Source: Shewanella holmiensis (GTDB lineage: Bacteria > Pseudomonadota > Gammaproteobacteria > Enterobacterales > Shewanellaceae). From it: a stretch of 64,000 nt of DNA. The notes below the pieces were generated by a model that saw nothing but the letters and a program-made list of their open reading frames with translations, made no database searches and was not told the DNA's origin. The stretch covers positions 248,001-312,000 of the forward strand of contig NZ_JAMTCD010000002.1 of assembly GCF_025370255.1 (NCBI RefSeq). The letters are read 5' to 3'. The translations under genes and the position numbers were made by a program. Numbering within the stretch: the stretch's first letter is position 1; each line of letters begins with the position of its first letter. Below are positions 41,305 to 51,760 of this stretch, piece after piece.

Positions 41305-43398
41305 TTACTTCTTAGCTTCAGCAGCTTTACGTTCTTTAACTTGAGCAACAACTTTCTCAGAAACGCTGTTTGGACATGGTGAGTAGTGAGCGAACTCCAT
41401 AGAGAACTGACCACGACCAGAAGTCATTGTACGTAGTGAACCGATGTAACCGAACATTTCTGATAACGGTACGTCAGCCTTGATACGAACACCAGTAACG
41501 CCAGCGTTTTGATCTTTGATCATACCGCGACGACGGTTTAAGTCACCAATTACGTCACCAACGTTATCGTCTGGGCTGAACACGTCAACTTTCATGATAG
41601 GCTCAAGAAGTTGTGGCTTAGCTTTAGCGATTGATTGACGGAAAGCGCCTTTAGCAGCGATTTCGAACGCGATTGCTGATGAGTCAACTGCGTGGAATGC
41701 ACCGTCAGTTAATTCAAATTCAACGTCTAACACTGGGAAGCCAGCGATAGTACCTGTGTTCATCATGCTACCGAAACCTTTCTGAACCGCAGGCCAGAAT
41801 TCTTTAGGTACGTTACCACCAACAACTGATGATTTGAACACGAAGCCAGTGTTTGCTTCACCTGGACGGATCTTATAGTCGATCTTACCGAACTGACCAG
41901 AACCACCAGACTGTTTCTTGTGCGTGTAGCTATCTTCAACTTCTGCTGTGATAGTTTCACGGTAAGCAACTTGAGGCTCACCAACGATTAGTTCAACACC
42001 ATAAGTACGCTTAAGGATGTCTACTTTAATGTCTAAGTGAAGCTCACCCATACCTTTAAGGATGGTTTCACCTGAGTCTTCGTCAGTTTCTACGCGGAAA
42101 GATGGATCTTCTGCAATCATTTTACCGATAGCGATACCCATTTTCTCTGAACCACCTTTATCTTTTGGCGCTACAGCGATAGAGATAACTGGCTCTGGGA
42201 ATACCATGGCTTCAAGCGTACATGGGTGCTTAGGATCACATAGTGTGTGACCTGTTTGTACGTTCTTCATACCAACGATAGCGATAATGTCACCCGCTTG
42301 CGCAGATTCAATTTCGATACGGTCATCGGCATACATCTCAACCATACGGCCAACACGCTCAGATTTCCCAGTGAACGAGTTAAGGATGGTGTCACCCTTT
42401 TTAAGACGACCAGAATAGATACGTACGAATGTTAATGCACCGAAACGGTCATCCATGATCTTGAATGCTAGTGCTTTTAATGGCAAGTCAGCATCAACGA
42501 TGGCGAATTCGCCGTTTTCAACACCTTCTTCGTCAGTAAGAGGTTGTGGATCAACTTCATCTGGTGCAGGTAAGTAATCAACAACAGCATCAAGCAATAA
42601 CTGCATGCCTTTGTTCTTGAACGCACTACCACAGTATGTTGGGAAGAATGCCATTGTACGAGTACCCGCACGGATACAACGCTTGATGTCTTCCATAGAT
42701 GGCTCAACGCCTTCCATGTATGCTTCCATTACGTCATCGTCTTGCTCTACAGCAGTTTCGATTAGCATTTCACGGTATTCTTCAACTAAGTCAACCATGT
42801 CAGCTGGCACATCTTGAACTACGAAGTTTTCTGGTAAACCAGAATCATCCCAAATGTGTGCTTTACGAGTTAATAGGTCAACAACACCAGTGAACTCGTC
42901 TTCGATACCGATAGGTAGAACCATAACCAATGGGTTAGCTGCTAAAACGTCTTTAGTTTGCTTAACAACACGTAAGAAGTCAGCACCCATACGGTCTAAC
43001 TTGTTTACGAAGATGATACGCGAAACTTCAGAATCGTTAGCATAACGCCAGTTGGTTTCTGATTGAGGCTCAACACCACCAGAACCACAGAATACGCCGA
43101 TACCGCCGTCAAGTACTTTAAGCGAACGATATACTTCAACTGTGAAGTCAACGTGGCCTGGAGTATCGATAACGTTGAAACGGTGGTCATTCCAGAAACA
43201 GCTTACTGCTGCTGACTGGATAGTAATACCGCGCTCAGCTTCCTGTACCATGAAGTCAGTAGTAGATTCACCATCGTGAACTTCACCGATTTTGTGGATC
43301 TTACCGGTTAGCTTAAGGATACGCTCGGTGGTCGTGGTTTTACCCGCGTCAACGTGAGCGAAGATACCAATGTTTCTGTATTTGGATAATTCGGTCAT
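41305..43398 (-). CDS. fusA: Elongation factor G (stand-alone copy)
   Basis: A 697-residue translational GTPase for ribosomal translocation and recycling. G motifs AHVDAGKT (14-21), DTPGH and NKLD are intact, as are RGITI and domains II-V; the domain IV tip and C-terminal [11 protein letters not shown] are typical. It is not next to rpsG, rpsL or tuf, so it is probably the second EF-G of these bacteria rather than the str-operon copy. Whether it is a specialised form (for example recycling) is not evident from sequence alone. Confidence 0.9.
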   Translation of the reverse strand: MTELSKYRNIGIFAHVDAGKTTTTERILKLTGKIHKIGEVHDGESTTDFMVQEAERGITIQSAAVSCFWNDHRFNVIDTPGHVDFTVEVYRSLKVLDGGIGVFCGSGGVEPQSETNWRYANDSEVSRIIFVNKLDRMGADFLRVVKQTKDVLAANPLVMVLPIGIEDEFTGVVDLLTRKAHIWDDSGLPENFVVQDVPADMVDLVEEYREMLIETAVEQDDDVMEAYMEGVEPSMEDIKRCIRAGTRTMAFFPTYCGSAFKNKGMQLLLDAVVDYLPAPDEVDPQPLTDEEGVENGEFAIVDADLPLKALAFKIMDDRFGALTFVRIYSGRLKKGDTILNSFTGKSERVGRMVEMYADDRIEIESAQAGDIIAIVGMKNVQTGHTLCDPKHPCTLEAMVFPEPVISIAVAPKDKGGSEKMGIAIGKMIAEDPSFRVETDEDSGETILKGMGELHLDIKVDILKRTYGVELIVGEPQVAYRETITAEVEDSYTHKKQSGGSGQFGKIDYKIRPGEANTGFVFKSSVVGGNVPKEFWPAVQKGFGSMMNTGTIAGFPVLDVEFELTDGAFHAVDSSAIAFEIAAKGAFRQSIAKAKPQLLEPIMKVDVFSPDDNVGDVIGDLNRRRGMIKDQNAGVTGVRIKADVPLSEMFGYIGSLRTMTSGRGQFSMEFAHYSPCPNSVSEKVVAQVKERKAAEAKK

Positions 43399-43794
43399 GA
43401 TTCAACTTTAATGATTAGTTTAAGAAGTAGACGGAGCATGCGAAAAAACTACCGACACACCGCACATCAGGTTATTTAAGGCGCATATTGTAAATTGGAA
43501 CCTTGCTGGGCGCAAATGGCAGTTGCAATATTTATGATGTTTCGTCAAAAAAAATACGTTTTTTAGACCTTTAATCTATAAAAAACAATAAAATAAAAAT
43601 AATCGAATATTTTTTAATCAAACAGTAAAAAAACCTAAGTTTTAGCAAAAAGAGCCCATTCGAGCATTCCTGTGTCAGATACAGAGGTTGATATTAAAAA
43701 ATGCGCTCGATTCGAACAAAAAAATACCCGCTAATAGCGGGTATTTTTATCACAAGATAACAACATTATTTTACTGCCATCTTGTAGGCTTTAA
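43399..43794. other. 396-bp gene-free region between fusA and the carboxylase gene
   Basis: AT-rich DNA holding the fusA leader and promoter region and, at its right end, the terminator of the carboxylase gene. No small gene or RNA was recognised. Confidence 0.6.
43718..43748 (-). terminator. Intrinsic terminator after the carboxylase gene
   Basis: AAAATACCCGCT/AGCGGGTATTTT forms a 12-bp stem with a three-base loop, followed on the minus strand by TTTTTGTTCG. Confidence 0.9.
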
Positions 43795-46700
43795 TTAAGC
43801 TTCAACTGGCGAAATCACAAATAACAGATCGTTTTGGGAAACTTGCTGACCGTTACTGTTTAAAATACGCTCAATTCGGTATGTCTGATCTTCAGGATAC
43901 AACACCGCATCTTGACGGTTGAACCCCGCCAAGGTGACTTGAGAGAACATTTTCATCGCTTCAGTAAGTGCTAGGGTTTGGTCAACCGTTACTATGTCGC
44001 CTTCCTTAACAAAATCAGCTTCACCTGGTGCTGGAGAGCTATAGAAAATACCCGCGCCCTGTGCCAACACTTTAAGCTCATTACTTTCACCAACACGCAG
44101 TGATTCAGTATCCACTTTAACGGTTTCGGCAGCCGCTTCCATTTCAGCGATAAGCTCAGGAATATCTAACTCGGCCATTAAGCGTGGTAAGTAATTGGTA
44201 TCATAAACACCTTCGTTAAAGGTGGTATCCTTCAGAATACGTTTCAATAACGGAATGTTAGTCGCAATACCTTTGATCACTACAGTATCTAGATAGTCAT
44301 ACATTTTCTTGACGACATCTTCACGATCGCTACCGCGAATAATGATCTGTGCGATTAAGCTGTCATAGTATGGCGAGACTTCTTTACCGGTTTCAGCAAT
44401 CGAAATCAGCTCAACATCATCACGCTGTGGCATGATGCATTCAGTAATTTTACCTGGGTTAGGCAGCAATTGCAGAATACCATGGCTGTCTAAGGCGGCT
44501 TTTTCGGCCGTGACACGCACTTCCATGGCATAACCTTGCTCAACCGGCTCTAGCTTCTCAATTGAGCGACCTGCGGCGATATCAAACTGTGCGCTGACGA
44601 TATCTATACCTGAGGTAGCTTCAGTAACTGGATGCTCAACCTGTAAACGGGTGTTCATTTCCATGAAGTACACTTCGTTAGCATCTAAGTTGTAGATAAA
44701 CTCAACCGTACCTGCACCCATATAGTCAGTAGCATCACCTAAGGCACGGGTATAATCCATCACCTTTTGCTTCAACTCTTCAGGCAACATAGTTGAACCA
44801 GATTCTTCAATCACTTTCTGGTTATTACGTTGTACAGAACAATCACGAATACCCAGTACTTTGGTATTACCAAACTTGTCACGCAGTAACTGCACTTCAA
44901 TGTGGCGTAACGAGGTAACGTATTTCTCTAGATATAAGTCGCCATTACCAAATGCCGCCGCAGCTTCTGTTGCGGTTTTTTGGAATAAACCAATCATGTC
45001 TTCAGGACGTTTAACAACCTGAATACCTTTACCACCACCACCTTGAACGGCTTTAAGTAGCACAGGATAACCAATTTCAAGCGCCACATTCACCGCTTGT
45101 TCAGCGTTAGTCAAAATACCATGACTACCTGGAACAACCGGTACATTTTGCGCTTGTGAAGTATGGATAGCATTAGACTTGTTACCCATAGTCGTCATTG
45201 AGTGCACGCTTGGACCGACAAAGTTTACGCCGTTGTTAACACACAATGCCGCAAATTGAGGGCTTTCAGATAAGAAACCAATACCTGGGTGTAATGCATC
45301 TACGTCTTCGTAATCAGCGACTCGCAATACAGAGTAAGCATTTAAGTAACTTTCATCTGAAGTGTTACCACCAATACAGACGAGCTTGTCGTTCTCTTTC
45401 AACATATCCGCTGGTACTGAGGTCATATCAGGATCTGATGCTACCAATACCACGTTGATGTTGTTGTCATGGGCTTTGCGAATTAATTTAACCGCGGTAC
45501 AACCACGAGCATGGATCAAGACTTTGTTGATAGGCTTCATTAGGGCACGGGGATCATCTTGAAGAATCACTTCTTCAACCTCAACCACTTCTGGCACTAA
45601 TGTTGATAAAGCTTGACCAATAACATCTTCAATATGAGCTGTTGGTAACGGCATTAATGGATCAATACCGCTTAGCTGGCCATCCAAAGTGTCACTGAAC
45701 GGGTTATAAACCAAACCTGTCATTGCCCCTGGTACTTTGGATAAGTAGTTAGACAACGTCGCGGTAGATGGTAAATATGCAGGTACAACCATTTGACCCG
45801 CAAATGGCATGTTTGTCCCTGACAAATAATAGGTTTGCACTAATGGATGGGTCACAAAGCTAGCTTGTGCACCACCGGTACAGTCACCAAAACCAAACAT
45901 CAAGACTGGTAATTCATTATCACGAATAAAGCGCGTGATACGGTCATTCACTACCGCCATTGAGAACAGTGCTGCTGCACCTTCTTTCGTTTGCATACCA
46001 CCTGAACTGATAAAACAAATCACCGGTAATTTACGCTTCGCACATTCAATTAATAGCGCACTGAACTTTTCAGCACTGGCCATATCGAATGCACCCGCTT
46101 GGAATGCAGTATTTGATACCGCAACACCAACACGTAATTTTTTACCGTTATGTTTAAAATCAGCCAAACCAGTTATTAAACCGCATGGACGAATTTTCTT
46201 ATCGATAGCATCTTCAATCGACAAACGGAATCCTGGGAAGTTAAGCAAGTTTGCCGACATTTTGTCAGCATTGATCTCGTCAAACTGAGTGAAGAACTTA
46301 GCAATAACGCTCTCCCAACCCATTTTGCCTTTTTGCTTTTCTTCACGAAGCACTTTCTGGATTAACAAATCTTGATAACCCATGGTCAAGCGGTTCCAGA
46401 AGTCTTTACGACGACCAATACGCACAGGGTTAATTGCCCCTGTGTACTTGTCGTGCTCGTCTTCACTGTCGAAGTATTCTGGTAATAAACGCTCGAAGAA
46501 GTAGGTTAAAATAACGAATAATGAATCGTTAAGTTGTGGGAAACCGACACTCTTCCATTGCTCTACGCGGGTTAATAACTCAGCACGGTTAGACTGTGCC
46601 ATAAAGTATTTAAGCCATTTGTAGAACTTAGCTTTGTCGTTAGCTTCATCATTAGTTGATAACGCGATATCAATCGACTTGTGTAATAACTTATCAACCG

Positions 46701-48348
46701 AAGTACGAGCTAAGCTTTTAGACATCATCGCTTCTTTAGAAATCGACGCTAAGCTACCGACGACGTTATCATATAGGGCGTTGAAGATAAGAATGTTATG
46801 ACATTGCCAAATGAAGTCTTCACGCAACTCGTCATTTACAACCACATCCAATACCGTCAGTTGGTTCAGCTCTGGCCAAGGCGCTTGGGTAACAGACTTA
46901 GGTAATGACTCTAAATGCTGAATTAAGCCTTTAAAGTTGTTTGCAGCGTTGCTTTTCCAGCGATGATACAAGGACCAACCAATGTTGAACAATAAAGCCT
47001 TACGGGCTTTTTTATAGTTCTCTTTTGGTTCACCTAAAATAAAGCGCGTAATCACGTTACGCTCGGTCGACACTTCACTGCGCTTAGCAGTAAAGTTGCC
47101 CCATAACTTGTTGAGCTCTTCGTCATAAACCAATTTATCTGGGTTAGTTAACCAAGCTTGGAATACACGTTCTTGCTCTTGCTTGATACGCTCAAGTAAG
47201 TCACCTTCAGGTACGCTAACTTTCGATAAACGACCATACTGCTCTAATGAAATAGAGTGAATGCGGCTGCGTAAAGTTAAGTAACGTAAATAACGGTATG
47301 CACTACCAAAAATGTTGTGGTGCATCGTCGGGTTGCTAGCGACAGCCAAACCTGTGTTATTTTCAAGTGTGATCAGATTTTTAGACGGCGCTAAGAAACG
47401 CTGTAAACTGCGATCGTAGTGTTCTTTTAAATCGTCAGACTCACGCACAAAGTTTACTGCAGCACGTTCAATGGCTTCAATAGAACTGATAATGGCACGA
47501 CGTAAGTTATGCTGACGTTCGTCTTTATCACTTGGGGTGAAGTCAACAATGCCGTCAATGCAACCCGCGGTATACAACTCTTCAGGTGATACCCCAACTG
47601 ACTTAGCACATTCCTGCCAAGATAAGTTGTACTTACGTGCAATACTTTGTAAGCCCTGAGGTTGAATAGTATTGAAAATACCATCACGAATAGACAATAA
47701 AATGTTGGCGGCAGCCAGTGGAATAGCACCACCAGAATAGCCAGCACCAATAACAATACCTACAGTAGGCACGTCAACGTTGGCACTTTCGGCAATCGCT
47801 TTAGAAATGGTATGTGCTTGGTTTTGACTATTAGCCACTTCACCAGCATCAGCACCTGGGGTGTCGATAAGGAAAACAATCGGCATAGACAGCTCAGCAA
47901 AGTGACGGATCGCTTTACAGGCCGCTAAATGATGTTCTGGCATCCAAGCGCCGTTTGCAGTACTGCGCTCTTGGGCAATAAAACCAACGCGGCGAGTACG
48001 CGTACCGAAGTTTAGTTCCACTTCAGCACGGTAAAATGACCCTATGTGGCTTTCTGAGATGATTTTGCCTTTAAGGTCAGCAATCATACGCTTAGCGCCG
48101 GGACGATTTTTATCTTGAGATGGTAAAATAACTTTGTTGACGTATCCGTCAACATCTAAAGATGCCAAACCTTTTAAGTTTGATTGAATTGCATCTTCAG
48201 TTAATAACCCTTTAATTTCTTCCGACAAACTCTGCTTACTATGAGCAGGAAATAACGAAAAATCTTTTGCCAAGTGTTCAGCTTGTAAAAATAATGGATC
48301 TGCTGAAAGTACTTGGGTCTTGTTAGCGGGCTGCTTTTTGCTGGTCAT
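43795..48348 (-). CDS. Single-chain biotin-dependent acyl-CoA (acetyl-CoA) carboxylase
   Basis: A 1517-residue fusion of all carboxylase activities. The N-terminal 330 residues resemble a carboxyltransferase alpha domain (IDTPGADAGEVANSQ, GAGYSGGAIPLAAAN); a linker of unknown role (about 350-690) follows; residues about 700-910 resemble the beta domain (SSGGMQTKEGAAALF, GDCTGGAQASF); about 955-1390 is biotin carboxylase (GGGGKGIQVV, MNTRLQVEHPVTE); and the C-terminal 80 residues carry the biotinyl motif EAMKM. It would make malonyl-CoA or a related product. Normal AccA/B/C/D are expected elsewhere. A LysR gene is divergent. Confidence 0.88.
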   Translation of the reverse strand: MTSKKQPANKTQVLSADPLFLQAEHLAKDFSLFPAHSKQSLSEEIKGLLTEDAIQSNLKGLASLDVDGYVNKVILPSQDKNRPGAKRMIADLKGKIISESHIGSFYRAEVELNFGTRTRRVGFIAQERSTANGAWMPEHHLAACKAIRHFAELSMPIVFLIDTPGADAGEVANSQNQAHTISKAIAESANVDVPTVGIVIGAGYSGGAIPLAAANILLSIRDGIFNTIQPQGLQSIARKYNLSWQECAKSVGVSPEELYTAGCIDGIVDFTPSDKDERQHNLRRAIISSIEAIERAAVNFVRESDDLKEHYDRSLQRFLAPSKNLITLENNTGLAVASNPTMHHNIFGSAYRYLRYLTLRSRIHSISLEQYGRLSKVSVPEGDLLERIKQEQERVFQAWLTNPDKLVYDEELNKLWGNFTAKRSEVSTERNVITRFILGEPKENYKKARKALLFNIGWSLYHRWKSNAANNFKGLIQHLESLPKSVTQAPWPELNQLTVLDVVVNDELREDFIWQCHNILIFNALYDNVVGSLASISKEAMMSKSLARTSVDKLLHKSIDIALSTNDEANDKAKFYKWLKYFMAQSNRAELLTRVEQWKSVGFPQLNDSLFVILTYFFERLLPEYFDSEDEHDKYTGAINPVRIGRRKDFWNRLTMGYQDLLIQKVLREEKQKGKMGWESVIAKFFTQFDEINADKMSANLLNFPGFRLSIEDAIDKKIRPCGLITGLADFKHNGKKLRVGVAVSNTAFQAGAFDMASAEKFSALLIECAKRKLPVICFISSGGMQTKEGAAALFSMAVVNDRITRFIRDNELPVLMFGFGDCTGGAQASFVTHPLVQTYYLSGTNMPFAGQMVVPAYLPSTATLSNYLSKVPGAMTGLVYNPFSDTLDGQLSGIDPLMPLPTAHIEDVIGQALSTLVPEVVEVEEVILQDDPRALMKPINKVLIHARGCTAVKLIRKAHDNNINVVLVASDPDMTSVPADMLKENDKLVCIGGNTSDESYLNAYSVLRVADYEDVDALHPGIGFLSESPQFAALCVNNGVNFVGPSVHSMTTMGNKSNAIHTSQAQNVPVVPGSHGILTNAEQAVNVALEIGYPVLLKAVQGGGGKGIQVVKRPEDMIGLFQKTATEAAAAFGNGDLYLEKYVTSLRHIEVQLLRDKFGNTKVLGIRDCSVQRNNQKVIEESGSTMLPEELKQKVMDYTRALGDATDYMGAGTVEFIYNLDANEVYFMEMNTRLQVEHPVTEATSGIDIVSAQFDIAAGRSIEKLEPVEQGYAMEVRVTAEKAALDSHGILQLLPNPGKITECIMPQRDDVELISIAETGKEVSPYYDSLIAQIIIRGSDREDVVKKMYDYLDTVVIKGIATNIPLLKRILKDTTFNEGVYDTNYLPRLMAELDIPELIAEMEAAAETVKVDTESLRVGESNELKVLAQGAGIFYSSPAPGEADFVKEGDIVTVDQTLALTEAMKMFSQVTLAGFNRQDAVLYPEDQTYRIERILNSNGQQVSQNDLLFVISPVEA

Positions 48349-48473
48349 CCTTAGATCCTCTGCGTCGTTAGCCTCTGAAATTTTTAGCCCGTAAATATAA
48401 CTTTGTTAATAGGCTAATTACCATATAAACTACCTTGAACGCTTCGTTCCATTTTTGAGACAGTGAGGGCAAG
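48349..48473. promoter_or_regulatory. Divergent promoter region of carboxylase and LysR genes
   Basis: This 125-bp gap separates the two divergent starts. LysR proteins commonly bind such a region to control both genes. No specific T-N11-A box could be chosen with certainty. Confidence 0.45.
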
Positions 48474-49385
48474 ATGCCGGATTTGAACGGTATGATGCTG
48501 TTTACAGCGGTAGTAAGGGCTAACGGATTCTCTCAAGCTGCACGAGACATCGGACAACCTAAATCAACAATTAGCCGAAAAGTTGCACAACTTGAAGAAG
48601 AATTAGGGGTCCGTTTATTACAAAGAGACTCTAGAAATATCAGTCTAACGCAAATTGGCGCACTGTTTTTTCAGCATTGTGAAACCATCAGTCAAGAAAT
48701 TGAAGCCGCAAAAGCGATAATTGAAAACACTCATAGTGACATTGCAGGCTCCCTAAGAATTGCCATTCCTGTGTCTTTTTCTCAAGAAGTCATTGGCCAT
48801 TTATGCTCAAGTTTTATGCGGCTATACCCTAATATTGAATTGGATATTCAGTTTACCGATAACGACATAGGTTTAGTCGGCGAAGGTTACGATATCGCAA
48901 TAAAATATGGCCCATTACAATCGTCTGACTTAGTGGCAAGATTGCTTTTTGAACGTCAGCCGATTTTAGTTGCCAGCCCCAATTACATCAAAAAACACGG
49001 TGCCCCCGCCACGCCACAAGAGTTAACTAAGCACCAAGGTATTTTATTAGGTACCAGCTTATCGGCGCCGATTTGGTCTATTGGTAAAGGAAATCGTAAA
49101 ATCATGGCGACATTTCAGCGTAAAGTGAGGGTTAATAGCGCCAAAATGGTAAAACGTTTCGCACTGGATGATTTTGGCATCGCCCTGCTGTCCAACACCA
49201 GCTGTAAACAAGAAATTGCATCTGGCAGCCTAGTGCCTATATTACAAGAGTGGCCAATGGATCCGATTAAAGTATACGGGGTGTATTCCAGCCGCAGACA
49301 ACTCGCATCAAATATCAGTGCCTTTTTAGACTTTATCTCTAAACGATACAGCAACCAAGAATCACTGACTTCAATCGTTAAGTAA
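48474..49385 (+). CDS. LysR-family transcriptional regulator
   Basis: A 303-residue regulator. The winged helix-turn-helix is at about 1-60 (GFSQAARDIGQPKSTISRKVAQLEEELG, the recognition helix near 30-40) and the LysR substrate-binding domain spans about 90-295. Its divergent position relative to the fused carboxylase suggests that it regulates that gene, a frequent LysR arrangement; this is inferred. Confidence 0.9.
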   Translation: MPDLNGMMLFTAVVRANGFSQAARDIGQPKSTISRKVAQLEEELGVRLLQRDSRNISLTQIGALFFQHCETISQEIEAAKAIIENTHSDIAGSLRIAIPVSFSQEVIGHLCSSFMRLYPNIELDIQFTDNDIGLVGEGYDIAIKYGPLQSSDLVARLLFERQPILVASPNYIKKHGAPATPQELTKHQGILLGTSLSAPIWSIGKGNRKIMATFQRKVRVNSAKMVKRFALDDFGIALLSNTSCKQEIASGSLVPILQEWPMDPIKVYGVYSSRRQLASNISAFLDFISKRYSNQESLTSIVK

Positions 49386-49467
49386 GCCGCTGCCATTTAT
49401 AGGCCTTTCTATGCTATAACCAAATAACCATTGCCTGATATGTGCCGCCAGAACAAGGACCGACAAG

Positions 49468-50634
49468 ATGATATCCAAGCACTTACTGAGCTTATCAACC
49501 TTATTACTTATAACCACTAGCGCGATGGCTCAGGCCAATACCCTATCAAAAGATGTGGAAGAGTTACGTGTGCCACTGGCCAGTAAAGCCATGCCGCAAG
49601 TGGTGGAACGTTACCAAGGCATCTCTGAAAGCTTAAGTAACAAACTCCTGAGCGAAACTAACGAGTTAACCATGACTCAAATGGTTGCTAATGAAGGTCA
49701 GCGTTTATGGCAGCAAGCCGTTCGAGATGTGCAATCAGGTAATAGCGATGATCGCACCTTGTACTGGAGTCGTCTTATCATGCGCGCCAGCCTAAAAACT
49801 CAACCAGCTGGCTTTAACATGGCAAGTTGGCAGCGTGAAATACTGGTCAGTGCAATAGAAAAATCGTCGCGCGGCTTTAGTGATATCAATTTCAAACCCG
49901 ACAGCCGCATCAAAATTCTGCTAACAGGATTTGACCCGTTCTTTCTAGACAAAGACATTGGCCAAAGTAACCCCTCAGGGGTAACGGCTTTAGCCTTGGA
50001 TGGTTACACATTTAACGTTAATGGTAAAAAAGCCCAAATTGAAACCGTGATGATCCCGGTGCGTTTTGCCGATTTTGATAACGGTATGATTGAATCGTTA
50101 TTAACCCCGATTTATCGTGACAACAGTGTGGATATGATTTTTACCGTCAGTATGGGACGTGAACAATTTGATATTGAACGTTTCCCCTCTCGAAATCGCA
50201 CCGCCGCCGCCCCAGATAACCTAAATGTGTTAACCGGTGCATCAACAACCAAGCCTATTGCCCCATTACTGAATAACAAAAGCTTAAATGGTCCTGAATT
50301 TGTGGAGTTTTCTCTTCCCGTTGCCGCCATGCAACAGGTCAAAGGCAAATGGGCCGTTAATGATAACCATCAGGTCAGCACGGTTTCAGGTGGGCAATTT
50401 GATGCAAAATCCCTTAATGAGTTACAGAACGTCATCTCTGTAGAGGGATCTGGCGGGGGATATCTTTCAAATGAAATCTCTTACCGAAGCATATTACTTA
50501 TGCAACAATTTAATCGAAACCTACCCGTCGGACATATTCACACCCCTATAGTGAAGGGACATGACGCTGAAGTTGAACACCAGATTGTTGAACAAATTAA
50601 GGCTATGGTTGCTGCCGCAGCTGCAACTTTGTAA
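49468..50634 (+). CDS. Secreted C15 (pyroglutamyl peptidase-like) protein lacking the catalytic Cys
   Basis: A 388-residue protein with a signal peptide (1-23, ending SAMAQANT) and a C-terminal half related to pyroglutamyl peptidase I. Conserved landmarks are LLTGFDPFF with NPSG (151-171), Glu237 in DIERF, PDN at 249-251 and His358 in GHIHTP. At the place of the nucleophile Cys in AGTxxCN the sequence is GGGYLSNE, with Ser334. The whole protein contains no cysteine. Residues 25-140 are an extra helical domain not found in classical enzymes. AGGACCGACAAG precedes the ATG. Activity is doubtful or Ser-based. Confidence 0.75.
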   Translation: MISKHLLSLSTLLLITTSAMAQANTLSKDVEELRVPLASKAMPQVVERYQGISESLSNKLLSETNELTMTQMVANEGQRLWQQAVRDVQSGNSDDRTLYWSRLIMRASLKTQPAGFNMASWQREILVSAIEKSSRGFSDINFKPDSRIKILLTGFDPFFLDKDIGQSNPSGVTALALDGYTFNVNGKKAQIETVMIPVRFADFDNGMIESLLTPIYRDNSVDMIFTVSMGREQFDIERFPSRNRTAAAPDNLNVLTGASTTKPIAPLLNNKSLNGPEFVEFSLPVAAMQQVKGKWAVNDNHQVSTVSGGQFDAKSLNELQNVISVEGSGGGYLSNEISYRSILLMQQFNRNLPVGHIHTPIVKGHDAEVEHQIVEQIKAMVAAAAATL

Positions 50635-50685
50635 TATCAAGCACCTTGTTAATGTATCGATTTTCTCAATAGGTTATTTCTGCAA

Positions 50686-51276
50686 ATGCAGCAGTATTTT
50701 AATAAGCATTTACGTCATATTGGTCACGCGCTGGGGTTGGTTAATACCAAACCCAGCACAGCTAAAGCGCGTGTACCAAAACCGCAAATAATCACGCCAC
50801 TGCAACAAACTATTTTGGATAAAATAGAAGTCGATTACCAACTCGCTGAGCACTACTTTAATAAATCATTCCCTCGCCCAGAAGTGCAATTCACCTTAAG
50901 GGGAAAAAGTGCTGGCACCGCACATTTACAGTTAAATAAATTGCGCTTTAATCCTGTATTGTTAGCGGAAAATGTCAGCGCCTTTTTAGATGATGTCGTC
51001 CCTCACGAAATCAGCCACCTAGTCTGTTTTCAAGTCTTTGGTCGCGTAAAACCCCACGGTGCAGAATGGCAAAGCATTATGCGTAAGGTTTATCAACGTG
51101 TCCCTAAAACCACCCATAAATTAGACACGCTATCGGTTCGCGGTAAACAATTTGAGTATTTTTGTGGCTGCGGCAGTGTGCAACTTAGCATTAGACGACA
51201 TAACAATGTTGTACGTGGTAAAACCCAATATCGCTGTAAAACTTGCCAACATATGCTGCAAAGCGATCCTATTTAA
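50686..51276 (+). CDS. sprT: SprT-family zinc metallopeptidase-like protein
   Basis: A 196-residue protein of the SprT family, related to the eukaryotic DNA-protein crosslink protease Spartan. The zinc motif HEISH lies near 109-113 and a C-terminal zinc ribbon has CGCG and CKTC pairs. The stretch YQLAEHYFNKSFPRPEV is typical. The bacterial role is not settled. About 30 residues precede the usual family start, so translation may begin at a later codon. It is upstream of endA, as in other gammaproteobacteria. Confidence 0.88.
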   Translation: MQQYFNKHLRHIGHALGLVNTKPSTAKARVPKPQIITPLQQTILDKIEVDYQLAEHYFNKSFPRPEVQFTLRGKSAGTAHLQLNKLRFNPVLLAENVSAFLDDVVPHEISHLVCFQVFGRVKPHGAEWQSIMRKVYQRVPKTTHKLDTLSVRGKQFEYFCGCGSVQLSIRRHNNVVRGKTQYRCKTCQHMLQSDPI

Positions 51277-51478
51277 CGCATACGCCTATACTGGTGAAGC
51301 AAATAAGTGTCACTCATCTCTGCATGCTAAAACCGTAACCGTTTTTTATTTTACTAGCAGTTCAAAATGGCATTTAGCTAATAGGGTTAACATTAACACA
51401 TCATTGGTTGATTATTTTTTGGCTTAATGGCAAATTTGAGAACACCTGCTACAAACCAAAGCCATACAAAGGATCTGT

Positions 51479-51760
51479 ATGATAAATAACATCAACAAAA
51501 CACAAAGCTACCTCGGCATCACTTGGACATTGTCTCTATTCAATATTATATTTTTAAGTCCTGTTGCAGCAGTCTTAATCGCCTTCACTCTTTCAAGCCA
51601 TGGTTTTCCACTTGAATTTATGTTTGAAAATTGGGGGCTATCTGCTTATATCTGCATTTCATTTATCAGTTCGATTATTTTTATTTTAAAAAGTAAATCG
51701 TTCGACTCTCATAATTTTAAATCGACATTTATGTATAGTTACTGCCAAATATCAGCATGA
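51479..51760 (+). CDS. Small hypothetical membrane protein
   Basis: A 93-residue frame after a good ribosome site (AAAGGATCTGTATG). Two hydrophobic helices are visible, about 18-40 and 54-69. I do not recognise a family. The stop overlaps an ATG in the -1 frame (ATGA at 51757-51760), beyond which another hydrophobic segment is encoded, so the gene may be a frameshifted remnant of a longer membrane protein or a coupled pair. Confidence 0.45.
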   Translation: MINNINKTQSYLGITWTLSLFNIIFLSPVAAVLIAFTLSSHGFPLEFMFENWGLSAYICISFISSIIFILKSKSFDSHNFKSTFMYSYCQISA

